Shown here piece by piece: positions 31,610-42,578 of a stretch of DNA of 64,000 nt. Each line of letters begins with the position of its first letter. Positions within the stretch are counted from its first letter, which is position 1. The notes under the pieces were generated by a model. The model was not told the origin of the DNA and did no database searches. It was given only the letters and a program-made list of their open reading frames with translations. Source of the DNA: Capra hircus (Eukaryota > Chordata > Mammalia > Artiodactyla > Bovidae); assembly GCF_001704415.2 (NCBI RefSeq), contig NC_030836.1:28804001-28868000 (forward strand), in the 5' to 3' direction. The translations under genes were made by a program, and so were the position numbers.

Positions 31610-31765
31610 GGTCATTGGAAAACTACTTGCCCTCTCAGAGCTGCATTTTCCTCCTCTGAGAAATGAGGAAAGTCGTGCTTACTCTGGAGGGTAATGACAA
31701 CTAAATGAACTGACTTTGGTAGGAGGCCTGCTACTTTGGAGGCATTCAATAAATGGTAGGGATTT
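31610..31765 (+). repeat. MIR (forward)
   Basis: 'acttgccctctcagagctgc', 'ttttcctcctctgagaaatg', 'gagggtaatgacaactaaat' and 'ggcattcaataaatggtagg' match the second half of a MIR. Confidence 0.6.
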
Positions 31766-32302
31766 TTGTTACAATGGAGGTAGGGACCTCTTTTTGAGCA
31801 TATGATTTTGCTTATTCTCCCCATGTTTGTCCTGGCCTCTCCCGTCCCTCTCCCATGGCAGGAGTCCTTCCTGAGATGTCTGTGGACAACGTCGAACTCC
31901 CTGATCCCTCCTCAACAGTAAGCGTCTCTGAGTCCTTCAGGAAATGTCATTCTGGGATTGTTTTTCCTGTTGTCAGCAGGCTCTGGGAGAGGCTTTAGCC
32001 CCACGGGGCTTGATGTGGGAAGTTTTTACAGGTACGGTTCATCTGGCTGGCAGATGGAGCTTTGCTGCAAGATACAGTTCTGTCTTCCAGATGGGAGATG
32101 GGACCTGGGGTGGGGCTGGTCTCTCTCTGCTTGGAGCCAGTGTGGAGTACACTCACGGTCTGTCACCCTATTCCAAACCCCAAGTCCCTGAATCAACTTA
32201 GATGGGCATGATCATATCTTTGACCCTCAAATTCACATTCCGGCAATCACCTGACTATCTTTCCCCCACCCTCAGCACACACGCAAATGATAGTATTTCC
32301 AT
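31766..32302. other. Unique DNA with one exon-like segment
   Basis: Apart from the exon-like piece (31862-31917), nothing is recognised. Two overlapping open frames (31944-32201) show no domain. Confidence 0.4.
31862..31917 (+). other. Exon-like 56-bp segment (speculative)
   Basis: Bounded by a good acceptor (pyrimidine-rich CCTCTCCCGTCCCTCTCCC ending in GGCAG at 31861) and a strong donor (ACA/GTAAGC at 31918). Two of three frames are open; one gives EMSVDNVELPDPSST, which I do not recognise. No neighbouring exon was found, so this may be a chance splice-site pair. Confidence 0.15.
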
Positions 32303-32505
32303 TGTGCGTGCCTGTTCGGTAGTGCCCAGCTCTTTGCGAACCCACGGACTGTAGCCCAGGAGGCTCCTCTGTCCATGGGATTCTCCAGGCAAGAATACTG
32401 GAATGGGTTACCATTTCCTCCTCCAGGGGATCTTCCTGACCCAGGGATTGAACCCAAGTCTCCTGCATTGGAAGGTGGGTTCTTTACCACTGAGCCTCCT
32501 GGGAG
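32303..32505 (-). mobile_element. Bov-tA SINE (reverse)
   Basis: Left end degraded ('gtgcgtgcctgttcggtagt'). Body AAGAATACTGGAATGGGTTA and head side 'tgagcctcctgggag' are clear. Confidence 0.92.
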
Positions 32506-32932
32506 ATTAGAGTAATACTGGGTAACAGTCGTGGATACAATAGATGTTTCTCCACCAAGAAGAACTACGTTCATTCCAACACTCTCTAGGAGGTGAAACA
32601 GGATACAGAGGGCTTCTCAAGCGAGAGTCCCCACAACAGAGAAGCTTTCTCTCTGACGGAAGATGGAGGAGTAAGTCATGGTCTGTAACCGAGTTCTCTT
32701 CTCCTAGTAACATGGCATGGGATAGCAGTAGTCCCTAAATTCTGCCCCCAGAGTCCCATCTCTGCTTTGACAGAGTGGGAATATACCTTGCCCATTGGCA
32801 GCTCTGGTCCAGTCTTATTTGAGTCAGGCTTGTTTGGGAATTTTATGCTAAAACACTCCCTTTCTCATTACTTCTGGTCAAAGTGCTTTGGGTCCCAAGA
32901 GGCAGAAACCCATTAACATACAAAAAGTGGAT
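32506..32932. other. No recognised element
   Basis: Unique sequence; no gene or repeat signal recognised. Confidence 0.4.
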
Positions 32933-33046
32933 AGGGACATCCCTGGTGGTCCAGTGGTTAAGACTCTGCACTTCCACTGCAGGGGATGTGGGCTTGATCC
33001 CTCGTGGGGAAACTAAGATCCTGCATGCTAAGCAGCCAAAAAAAAA
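32933..33046 (+). mobile_element. CHR-2-type SINE
   Basis: AGGGACATCCCTGGTGGTCC head, 'gtggttaagactctgcactt', 'gcttgatccctcgtggggaa' and a GCAGCCAAAAAAAAA end. Confidence 0.93.
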
Positions 33047-33268
33047 CCCCACAACTATTGGAGGACAAATAAGTGAAGAACCAGGCCTCATAGTTCTCCT
33101 CCTGGGCTACAGAGTCTCCTGTCTAAACTTTTCTGTGGATTACTTGGTTTGTCTGTGGTTTCACCCCAGGGGTCCTGGCTCAAGCCCTCATTGAGAAAGA
33201 AGTTTTAGTCCAGCTCTCTACAACTAAATGGCTGAAGAGTCTATGGTTTTTCATTTCAAACTTGAAAA

Positions 33269-33573
33269 ACTTTATTACTTCATTTTTGGCTGCTCTGGGC
33301 CTTCGCTGTTGCACACAGGCTTTCTGCAGTTGCGGCGAGCACGGATCTCCTCTTTGCGTGGTGCGCAGGCTCCTCGTTGCGGTGTCTGCTCTTGTTGCAG
33401 GGCACAGGTGCTAAGCGCCTGGGCTTCAGTAGTTGCAGCACACGAGGTCAGTAGTTGTGGCACATGGGCCTCGTCACTCCGCAGCACGTGGGATCTTCCC
33501 AGACCAGGGATCAGGCTTATTTTTCCTACGTTGGCAGGCGGATTCTTTGCCATTGTGCTACCAGGGAAGCCCC
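33269..33573 (-). mobile_element. CHR SINE, long form (reverse)
   Basis: Full long form: 'ttcatttttggctgctctgg', 'ttgcggcgagcacggatctc', 'gctcttgttgcagggcacag', 'gtagttgtggcacatgggcc', 'cacgtgggatcttcccagac' and terminal CCAGGGAAGCCCC. CpG-rich; in its core it creates the densest CpG patch of the window. Confidence 0.93.
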
Positions 33574-34048
33574 TTATTTAAACGTTTTCAAGAGGAAAAA
33601 CTGAGTGGCTGTAAGTCCTGCCAATGCCCCGCTGACCTCAGGCGTCCACTCCTCATCGAAGGCGCTGTGGCTGAGGGTGGAGCACAAGGGACACAACCTG
33701 TACGAGGGAACGGCGGGTGACCATGGGGAACAGCTCCCTGAGAAGCAGACATGTCCCTCCCGGAGGTGTGTCTCACCCCCGTGTGGTGCTGGGGTTCATC
33801 AAGGGTTGGGGGGCATTCATCCTCAGATAACCTACCCCTCTCAGGAGCAGATCTCAAATGCTGGGAACTGGAGTCCTAAGGAAACACTCTCACCTCCACA
33901 GCTCTGAGAACGGGGTGAAATTTCTCATGGAGAACTCAAGGGGGTGGTGTTTTGGGAAAGCAGCGCTGGATTGGGAGTCCAGGGCCCTGCTTCTGACTCT
34001 AGCTCAGCCGCTAACCCAAAGAATGCCCTCCGAAAAATAGTCTTCACC
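33574..34048. other. Unique DNA; weak MIR near 33950-34048
   Basis: Nothing coding was supported. 'tgggagtccagggccctgct' and 'ctgactctagctcagccgct' suggest a MIR that continues on the far side of the next Bov-tA. Confidence 0.4.
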
Positions 34049-34058
34049 TTCTGGCTCT

Positions 34059-34275
34059 CGTAGCCACCCTGGTGACTCAGATGGGAAAAAAATCTGCCTG
34101 CAATACAGGAGACCTGAGTTCCATCCCTGGTTCAAGGAGATCCCCTGGAGGACGGCTTGGCAACCCACTCCAGTATTCCTGCCTGGAGAATCCCATGGCC
34201 AGAGGAGCCTTGCAGGCTACAGCCCATGGGGCCACAAAGAGTCAGACACAGCAGAGTGACTAATACTTTCTACTT
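34059..34275 (+). mobile_element. Bov-tA SINE
   Basis: Head 'agccaccctggtgactcag', body 'acggcttggcaacccactcc', tail TAATACTTTCTACT. TTCTGGCTCT occurs exactly on both sides (34049-34058 and 34276-34285), a perfect 10-bp target duplication. Confidence 0.95.
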
Positions 34276-34285
34276 TTCTGGCTCT

Positions 34286-35388
34286 TAGGTTCACCATCAG
34301 TGAAAAAAAAAAAATAATAGTAATAAATTTACAGTGTTGAGTTTAAACATCTTCAAGGCCCTTCCCAACCCCTGAGAATTCCCTACCTTCACTGGCCAGC
34401 CCCTCCCATCCCCCACTGCCAGCAATTTCCCAGAATGGAGCTCTGTGACCCATGACTTTGGCGGGGTCCCTGCCAGCCACGTCTTTGTCAGGACAGACCA
34501 CACTTCCCTGGTGACTTGTCCCTGCCAGAAACTTCCCAGCCTGGCCCTGCACTCATCCAAGAAAACCCAGACAGGGCATCCCACGGAGAAGGGTGAGGAA
34601 CCCAGACTTCAACAAGCCCACTTATTTCTGTGCTTCGGAGAAGCTAAGGGCACGTCCTGAACTTTTTCTCTCTGACCACGCTCAAGAGGGCAGGCAAGGA
34701 CCCCTCTAACAGGGGGTTTTCCAGTGGGCCCAGTGAGGCCCAGGGAAGCTGAGGGAGTGGATGAGCAAAAGCCACAGAGGGCAGGGATGGCAAGTTACAA
34801 GGAATCCCAGAGGGAGAGCAGAAAACATGGGTCCCAGGGAAAGATGGCAAGGGCAGTCGTTTGTGCCTCTGGGCTGGAAATGAGCTACATTCAGAGAAAA
34901 TATGCAAAATGCCTCACTAATCAGCACCTGTTCATTTGGGAGTCAGTGGCCCTGGCCCTCGGTGGCTGGGGTCCAGCCTAGCTTTGGGTCTCCCCAGGGA
35001 GGGAAATCCAGTACATTGAGAGCCACTGGAGTGTTGAAAGAGGCTATGGTCATAAGCGGGGTGGAGAGAATGAAGGTGCTCTCAGCCTCCATCGCTCTAT
35101 CCTGGCCCCTAATGGTCTGTTACACAAACCTCCTCTTCCCCACCCCACCCCAACCACAACCCCAGGCAGATGGCTGCAAAGTCTGCAGGGGCCTCTGAGC
35201 ATTCCCTTGGCTCACAGCCACATTCCAGAGCAGCATATGTTTCATCTCAAGCCCTCAAGGTTTGCACTTCCAAGTGGAGCCAAAGAAAAAACCTTGGCCA
35301 GGCTGCACATGCCTTTGGAGAGGTGGGGGTGCCAGAGGCCAGCAAGGGGGGCAGGAGCTGTCACGTCAAGGAACATCTGTGGGTGTGT
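34286..35388. other. No recognised element
   Basis: 1.1 kb of unique sequence with a 12-base A-run at 34302-34313. Open frames up to 98 residues overlap on both strands and have no recognisable domain. Confidence 0.45.
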
Positions 35389-35580
35389 GTTAGTCTCTCA
35401 GTCATGTCCAACTCTTTGCGATCCCATGGACTATATAGCCTGCCAGGCTCCTCTGTCCATGGGATTCTCCAGGCAAGAATACTGGAGTGGGTTGCCATGC
35501 CCTCCTCCAGGGGATCTTCCCAACCCAGGGATCGAATCTGCGTCTCCTGCACTTCAGGCAGACTTTTTACCATCTGAGCG
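35389..35580 (-). mobile_element. Bov-tA SINE (reverse), head truncated
   Basis: GTTAGTCTCTCAGTCATGTC to TTTTTACCATCTGAGCG, where homology stops; the terminal CACCAGGGAAGCCC is missing. Confidence 0.93.
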
Positions 35581-37033
35581 CAAAGCTATCCAGCTTCGGG
35601 GACACCCTCCTTCCTAACTCAAAACTCCTCCGGGCACCTACCCAGGAGCCTGCACATTCCTCCAACCTCATATTCCAGTTCTGCACCTCCATCTCAACTC
35701 CTGCCCCTCCTGAATGGAGGGCTCATAGCCCAAGGCTGCATAGAATGAGGAAGGAAACAGGGGTGTACCCTGATGCCTCCGTGTCCCTATAAAAATGCCT
35801 GGATCTCACCTTCCCTTGCCCCATCGCTCTGCTCTGAGGGGTGAGTGCCCCTGGCCTTGAGCTGCTGAGAGACACCAAGTCCGGGGGAGAATTAGGAAAG
35901 ATCCAGGGTTGGATGGAAAGAGACAGGAGGAGGAGGAGAGCTGGGGTGAGGAAGAGAGAGGAGAGGTCGACTGGGGGCTGAAGCTCAGAAGGGTCTCTGT
36001 CTGCAAGAGAGAGGCGGGGTCTCCTCTGGTGGGTGGGGAAGGAGGGGGTCCCCATCCTCGGGGGTTCTGCTCTGTGGTAAGCGAGGGGATTTCTGACAGC
36101 AAAGTAAACTGTGGTGTGTGAGTTTACCCAGCTCCAATAAGCAGTGTTTGGAGTGTTTAATGTTTCCATCCCACCAAATTAGTTGACAGGCACTGAACTG
36201 CAGCCCGCCCCTGGCTGTCCTTTGGGAAGGTACAGAGTGGGGAGGTGAGGAGAGGGCTGTCAGCAAAGCCAGGGTCCCTGACACAACCCAGGAGGGGAGA
36301 CTTGGGTGGGACCTGGGAGTCAAGCTATCACAGTCCCCAAGTTCCCCAGCAAGGAAGAAGAGGCTGAACTGCAAGTCACCCCTTCATCCCACCCCCTCCC
36401 TGCGTTTGGCCCAGCCCAGCCCACACAGGCCACCTTCTACAGGGTCCGTTTGTTTTTCTCATTGTAGTCTCTATATGAAATGCCCGCCTGTGGGCTATGG
36501 TGTCAAACAGCCATGCAGAGACAGGCAGAGGGCCCTTGAACTGCAGAATAAATCAGGAAGACACCAGAGCTCAGCGCCCAAGAATAAAGTAAACGAACCC
36601 TGGCGTGATGCCCGGGGACGACGTGCTGGTGGATTTTGTGCTAAGTATGGATGAATGGGTGGAAATACTAGGGGAAAAGAGTTCTACTTTTCTTTAACCC
36701 AGGGAAGCTCCTGGGAAGCAAGTGGCTTCTGAAAGGCCCTTCGAATGAAACAGAGAAGGAAGTTCGGACAGAAGGGCATTTCCGGGAGTGAAATGAACCG
36801 AACACAGAGCAGGAGGGAAGAGAACCAGGTGGTGCCTCCGGAAAGTGCGTGCACAAAAGGGCAGGGACAGGTTCGGAGAAGGAGGAGATGGGGAGGAAGC
36901 GAGTGAGCCGTGGGCACAGAGCCAGGCGCTGGCCCCAGCTCAACAGCAAAGGGTTTATCCTCTGCAGTCCTGGGCTGCTGCTGCTTCCTCCTCCTCACAC
37001 ACGCAGGGAATTAGAGGTGACTGTGGACCCACA
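35581..37033. other. Unique DNA with an AT-rich island near 36130-36185
   Basis: Purine-rich stretch at 35900-36060. The island contains 'ccaataagcagtgtttggag' and 'accaaattagttgacagg' in a GC-rich setting. Minus-strand frames of 148 and 129 residues have no domain. Confidence 0.4.
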
Positions 37034-37233
37034 GGGGCTCCCTGCTGGCTTAGACAGTAAAGAATTTGCCTGCAATGCAGGAGACCCAGGTTCGATTCCT
37101 GGGCAAGGAAGATCCCTGGAGGAGAAAATGGCAACCCATTCCAGTATTCTTGACTGGAGCATTTCATGGACAGAGAGGCCTAGCAGGCTATAGTCCATGG
37201 GGCTGCAACGAGTCAGACACACTGGACTGACAG
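37034..37233 (+). mobile_element. Bov-tA SINE
   Basis: GGGGCTCCCTGCTGGCTTAG head, 'aggttcgattcctggg' B box, 'gcaacgagtcagacacactg' end. Confidence 0.94.
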
Positions 37234-37586
37234 AGCAAGGGGAGGTAGGCAGATAATGGGGAAGAGGGATGGCGCCACGACACAGCCCAGGCCGAGATCT
37301 AAGACGTGGGATGCCTATCGAGCTGTTGGGCATGGAAAAAGGCATGTGGCCATATTGTTAGGGCAGGCACAGCAAGGCGTAGGAGCAGCCTGGACCTGTA
37401 AGGTTAGAAAGAAAAAAAGCAGATGGTGGTTCACTGCTTGGGACACGGGGACTGGAGAGAGCTTGAGGACGCAGGTTGGGGTAATGGTGTGTGTGGAGGT
37501 GTATCATCATGACACAGCTGCCAGGATAACTGTGTACCAACTCAGTCTAATTTAACTCAGACTCCTGAGTCACAACTCTTCCACCT
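37234..37586. other. No recognised element
   Basis: Unique sequence; a 99-residue forward frame (37256-37555) has no recognisable domain. Confidence 0.4.
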
Positions 37587-37602
37587 CTGCAAAAGTGTTT
37601 TA

Positions 37603-37688
37603 TTTTTTTAATTTTTATTTTTACTTTATTTTACTTTACAATACTGTATTGGTTTTGCCATACATTGACATGAATCCACAAGGGTGTA
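37603..37688 (-). mobile_element. Very short L1 3' insertion (reverse)
   Basis: Only 86 bases: a T-rich tail, then 'acaatactgtattggttttg' and 'ccatacattgacatgaatcc', the 3' terminus of the ruminant L1 read in reverse. CTGCAAAAGTGTTTTA (37587-37602) and CTGCAGAAGTGTTTTA (37689-37704) are a 16-bp target duplication with one mismatch. Confidence 0.9.
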
Positions 37689-37704
37689 CTGCAGAAGTGT
37701 TTTA

Positions 37705-38787
37705 AAATACCCTGCTAAAAGCAGAGAGGAGTAGATTAGTAGCTACAGATGGGTTCTCACAAGTTTTGGGGAAGCCAGCAGAGGACAGGGATAGGAAGAG
37801 GGTGGCGTGGGAGGGATGATGCTCACAGCTGGGAGGGCCTGCTTCCCACTCCCCTTTTCAACCAGAGCAGCTCCTCGTTATCTGTGCATTTGTTTATGCT
37901 TTTGTGCAAGATTTCCCTGTAAGAAAGACTTATCATTGCAAGCCTGTATGAGTGTAGTTTGCAAACCACTAAGGTATAATTTCTCTTGGGAGTCCCTACC
38001 AGCTGCAAGAACTCTGCCTCTGTGAAGCAACATGGATGCAGTAAACACACAGATGAGCTTTGAGACATAGTTCCCAGATTCAAATATCCCATCTCGCTGT
38101 CAGATTGTTCGTTTTCTGTTTTTTTTTTTAATTCAGAAAAAAATATAGTCAGCACAAGCACTGTAAGTCTCACCTCTTTTCATCTGGTTCAGGAGTGGGA
38201 GAAACAGCACCGATTTTTATCATTCCTCCAACCTGGACCCTTGGCAGACGTCACAAGTCAATAGCAACACTCTCAGGAAAATAACGACGGTCTTGGGATC
38301 GGTCTAAACAGAGCGTTGCCGACACCCACCTTCCCAATCAGGAAGAGTCAGTAGATGAGCTTAAATCTCGCTGCCTGCCCAGATTTGGCTGGTGTCTGAC
38401 TCCAAGAAGGCTAAGCTAAAAGAACCACCACCATCACTGCCCAAACCAATGTCCTTTGTGGTCTCGAGGACCTGTAGGACAAGGTGCTGGCCCGTAATGC
38501 CAACAGGGGATGAAAGTTGGCCTTAATTTGGGAGGTAAGTGCTTCAAACTTGCCTGTGAGCCCCCTGGGCCCTGGAGCAAGAGGCCCACAGTGCAGGGGA
38601 AACGCAGCCATTTTTCATACCTTGCACTCTATTCAGGGCCAGGGACAGTTACCATATATGACTCTGAACTTTAGCTTTATATCTTCAGAGTGCCCCCATC
38701 TGTTTATTCTCTACAGTTACTGCGGAGCTTAGGAAAAACTATAAAGGACGTTGAACTTGTTTGAAGGGGAAGTATAAAAAGAGGCTG
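37705..38787. other. No recognised element
   Basis: Unique sequence with a short poly(T) at 38120-38131. No gene signal recognised. Confidence 0.45.
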
Positions 38788-38909
38788 ATGCACTTCCCTG
38801 ATGGTGCAGTGGTTAAGACTCCGTGCTTCCAGGGCCGGGGGCATGGGTTCTATCCATGTCAGGGAACTAAGAGCCCACATGCCTCAAAGCTCAGCAGAAA
38901 AAAAAAAAA
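38788..38909 (+). mobile_element. CHR-2-type SINE
   Basis: 'atgcacttccctgatggtgc' head, 'gtggttaagactccgtgctt', 'gtcagggaactaagagccca' and a 12-base A-run, followed directly by a T-run. Confidence 0.9.
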
Positions 38910-39374
38910 TTTTTCTTTTTTTTTTTAAGAGGGTGGGCAAGACAGACTGGTTTCCAAATCAAAAGTCATGCTGGGATACAGCAGTCTCCTATTGGGGGTG
39001 GGGGTAGAGAAAGCAATCTCCTATTCTCGCTTCCCTTTCCTTAGGGAGAAGGAAGAAGAAGCCTTGGAATGGTATGGAAAGGGGGCACAGCAAATGAAAC
39101 AAGAGAAAAAAGTTGAAAACAAGGTGTTGAAAGGGGTTTGAGTGATGGTTTTTGTTTTAAATCAGGCGAACTATCTTTTCAAAAGAAATCGGACCGCAAA
39201 TCTGCTAGGATATAAACAGGTCAAAGGAGCTGCTCTGGTCCAATGTGGCTCTGTCTCGGTTCTGCTCCTCCCCACCTACCCTCCCACTCCTGACTCAGAG
39301 CCTTGCGGTCATTGCCTGGGGTCACCAGCCTGTTGATTCCAGAGCAGTCTCTTTCACAGCCCCCTGGCCGGCTT

Positions 39375-39455
39375 TGCTCCTCGCTGCTGTCCAATGTCTG
39401 GCATTGTGTCTGGCACACAGGGGCCCCTCGGTAAGCATTTGTGGAGTAAACGGAT
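39375..39455 (+). repeat. L2 3' tail
   Basis: 'tctggcattgtgtctggcac', 'acaggggcccctcggtaagc' and 'atttgtggagtaaac' follow the L2 end. Confidence 0.55.
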
Positions 39456-41126
39456 CCACCACAACTACGCTGTCCATTGACACAGTTTACACAGTGCTTT
39501 CACAGAAGTTTTTTGGGCTGAAGGTAGACCTTCACCCCACATCCATGGGCCGTCTCAGCCGGGCCAGCCCCTCTGGAGTTGGGGGCAGGTTCCACTGAGT
39601 GTCAGCCCGTGTGAGCTCTGGCCTCTCCGTCTGAAAGGGCTCCAGGTGCTGGGAACTCGAGGCTTCCTCTGAGAAGCCACCTTCCTGCCCTGCCTTATCC
39701 CTGAGCTGTGACCCGGCCTAGAGACCCTCCTTTCCTCGTCCCCACCACCTCTCCTCTGGGTGGAGAGCGCTAACATTTGGGAGAGGCCGTGGGGAGACGC
39801 AGTCCTGCAGGAAGTAGACAGTGTCCTGTGGGGCCCAGGGAGAGAAGGCCGTGTCATTTGTGGGGCCGAAGTGTGCCCACCTGGCTCAGGCCCCCTCTCT
39901 CATGTTCCCCACCCCCTGCCCCGCCCAGTCTTCTGGAAAAAGATGCGTGTGTTCTCTCCAGGGCCTTCAGGATCCTCTCCCTGTCCCTGGCACAGGCCCT
40001 CTGATCTGGGGACATGAGAACAGGCCAGGTTCCCCACGGGGAGGCCGGGGGGGCGGAACCAGGCCTGGCTGGGCCTCTGGACCAGCCTGCCCTGGCCCCG
40101 GGGTTTAATAAACTCCGAGAGAGGTTTTCAAAGGCCACTTGATCTTCCCCATCAGGCAGCCCCCATCTCCCTTTCAGGGCCGCGGGACTGGAAAGAAAAA
40201 AACCGCTCAATGAACAAGGCGGCCAGAGAAAGCCGAGCTGCAGGGCACCTTCTATGAATTTCTGATGAGCACACGGTCCTGACTCCTGGGTCCCGGCCCA
40301 GTGCAGTCAGGGATGTTAGTTTAAGTCATTTCGCACGGTTCACTGGCTCTCTGAGAGCCGCTTGTCTCCAGCCTGGCCCTCTCTAACAAGCTCTTTTTAC
40401 TCGGGGCTTCTCTGAGCAGAGACCTCAAACAATAGCAGCTTTCAAGGGGCCCGGCCCCTCCTCTGGCGGCTTCCCTCTCCCACCCCTTGGCCCTGCTCCG
40501 CCCTGCTCCCTGGCCTCTCTGCCTTGCCCACCTGAACGTCCCACCCAGTCCAGGGCCTGACACAAAGCAGAGATTCAGGGGAAATGTGCCCCTTCCTCCC
40601 TCGCTCCGTCCCTTCTTTCCTTCCTTCCTCCTCTCCTTCCTCCTCCTCCACTGTCCTCGCCCTTCCTCCCTGTGAGTGGGCGCACATAAGTCACTACGCT
40701 CTCGACAGCAGGCCGCCTTGTCCCTAGAATACTTCTGTGGCTGACATCCCCTGGGGTTGTGCAGTGAAGAGGTCAAGGACGTCTCACCTGACGCTCTGGG
40801 CCTGTTGGGCCCCTCAGACCTCTTGAAACTTGGAACAAGCCCCTCCTCGCTCTACTCTGAGCACCAGGGGCCTGCAGGGGTGTGGGTCCAGGCAGGTCCC
40901 TCTAACCCCCGGGCAGTGGGTGTGTCTCCACCTGGCAGGTGCTCTCTGTGTCCCCTGTTCCAGCTGCTTTTTCTCCACTGTCCCCTTGGTCGCCAAGGAG
41001 AGTGAGGAGCCAGCTCCCTGTCCTCCCCACCCCTGGTCTCCTTGCTGGGTAACGAGTCTTCAGAGTAAACTCCTGGGGAAGAAGAGACGCTTATCAACAG
41101 ACATTTAGATTAAACCTCCAGCCAAA

Positions 41127-41136
41127 ATAAACAAAG
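41127..41136. promoter_or_regulatory. Candidate forkhead site
   Basis: ATAAACAAAG contains the TAAACA forkhead core. It lies 56 bases before the first DR1 copy. Confidence 0.25.
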
Positions 41137-41191
41137 ACAAGTCACTATTTTGGCTTAATGAGAGCATCGCCTTAACGTGTGAGTCCTTTGT

Positions 41192-41247
41192 TGGTGACCT
41201 TTGCCCCGGGGACTCTGGATGGTGACCTTTGCCCTGGGGACTCTGGA
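41192..41247. promoter_or_regulatory. Tandem pair of DR1 (HNF4/RXR-type) sites in a 28-bp duplication
   Basis: Two adjacent 28-base units differ at one base. Each holds a DR1 nuclear receptor element on the minus strand: GGGGCAAAGGTCA (41195-41207) and AGGGCAAAGGTCA (41223-41235), both excellent matches to the HNF4A and PPAR-RXR consensus. The duplication and motif are visible; enhancer activity is inferred. Confidence 0.5.
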
Positions 41248-42228
41248 ATGCTTTGGACATTCCCTCTGGGAGAGGTTCTGCCCCACTCCCGAGGCACCTG
41301 TCAGCAATTAAAGGTCTCCTCCCCAGAGGCCTGGGCACCGCCTTTGGGGTCCAGGGTCACTTCTGTTTCAAGAGTCCCAAGCAGGGGGGCTGTGTGTGTC
41401 CCCCACAGCTTCCCTCCCATACAATCCCCACCTCTCCCTGCTTCACGCCCGTCAGGTCTCCACCCCTACGTCAACGACCCAGCTACTTCCGGAAGTGAGG
41501 TTTGACCTGAAGGAACGCGGCAAAACCTAAAGGACCGCTGAACTGGGGTCGCAGACCCCAGCTCTGCCTCAGGCCCAGGCTGGCTCTATTACTATGGCCA
41601 GGCTCCTAGTTCTTTACCATAACTTCCTTATGACACTGTTGGGCTGGGTCAGTGTTACCTGGAGATTAATCCCCAAACATCCAGGCTCAGACTCATCCGG
41701 ATGACCCAGAGTTTAAATGCAGGCTCCAAGTCCCGACCCAGACCCACAGGGAAGCAAGGTTTCTGGGGGCGAGTTCCTGCCCATGTTTTATACAGCGTCT
41801 AGGTGTGTCTTGGGCCCCTAAAGGTAGATAACCACCATCCTGGTCTGTTCCAAACTACAGCTTCCACTGAGCAACCACCTATCTGCTCTGTCTGAACTTG
41901 CTCAAGCTCTGTTTGGGGCGGATTTTCCAAGAACTGCACGACCTTTGCGCAGGCTCCTTGCAAGGCCTTGGGAGGGGCCCTGGTAACTCTGTGTTCTTAC
42001 CTGTGAATTCTTTTACTTAAAGAGAGCCTAACCATCACACGATAAAAGCTCAAGTTCCAGAAAACCTGGCCTGGCCCCTGGTTGACCTGTTTATAAGGTC
42101 TTGATCCTTGGTCCACACCCCCTCTGATGCTAGGCTGTGTCCAGTTTCTGTTACAACTCCTTTCCCTCAGTCTAGTATCCTTTGCTCAGTGGAAGCTATA
42201 ACGTCACCTCTGACAACCACTGAGGTAA

Positions 42229-42240
42229 GCCCAAAGGTCA
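42229..42240. promoter_or_regulatory. Weak DR1-like site
   Basis: GCCCAAAGGTCA keeps the AAAGGTCA half and a degenerate first half. About 1 kb from the tandem DR1 pair. Confidence 0.2.
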
Positions 42241-42377
42241 AATTCCAATGACCTCCCCCTTCCCGCCATGGCGGGTAGAAATGATCCCAAAAACGAAGAG
42301 GCATGTCCCAGGCTGGTTGATGCCTCCACACCCACACCCTCTCTATTTGTTGTTTTGTGTTTTTTAATATTTAGTTC

Positions 42378-42578
42378 CAATTATTTACTTATTTGGTTGT
42401 GCTGGGTCTTAGCTGAGACACCCAGGACCTTCGGTCTTCATGCAGAATCTTTTTAGTTTACAGCATGTGAACGCTGAGCTGCAGCATGTGGGATCTAGTT
42501 CCCTGACCAGGAATTGAACCCTGGCCTCCTGCATTGGGAGCAAGGGATCTTAGCCACGGGACCACCATGAACGTCTCC
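42378..42578 (-). mobile_element. CHR SINE (reverse)
   Basis: 'atttacttatttggttgtgc', 'tgggtcttagctgagacacc', 'cagcatgtgggatctagttc', 'cctgaccaggaattgaaccc' and 'gatcttagccacgggaccac'. The middle is more diverged than in the other copies. Confidence 0.88.

Larger units (their letters stand above)
38910..42377. other. 3.5 kb free of ruminant SINEs and LINEs
   Basis: GC-rich unique DNA containing one old L2 tail and the DR1 duplication at 41192. Other notable pieces: an AT-rich patch at 39160-39225 with 'atataaacaggtcaaaggag', and 'ctcaaacaatagcagctttc' at 40423-40442 with a SOX-like core. Frames such as 40321-40776 (minus, 151 residues) are compositional. Confidence 0.5.

Noticed and set aside
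33269..33573. CpG island
   Set aside because: The CpG density comes from a single CHR SINE; unique flanks are not CpG-rich.
42268..42456. Small protein starting in a strong Kozak context (CCCGCCATGG)
   Set aside because: The frame soon enters a reverse CHR SINE, and no upstream promoter or downstream exon is visible.
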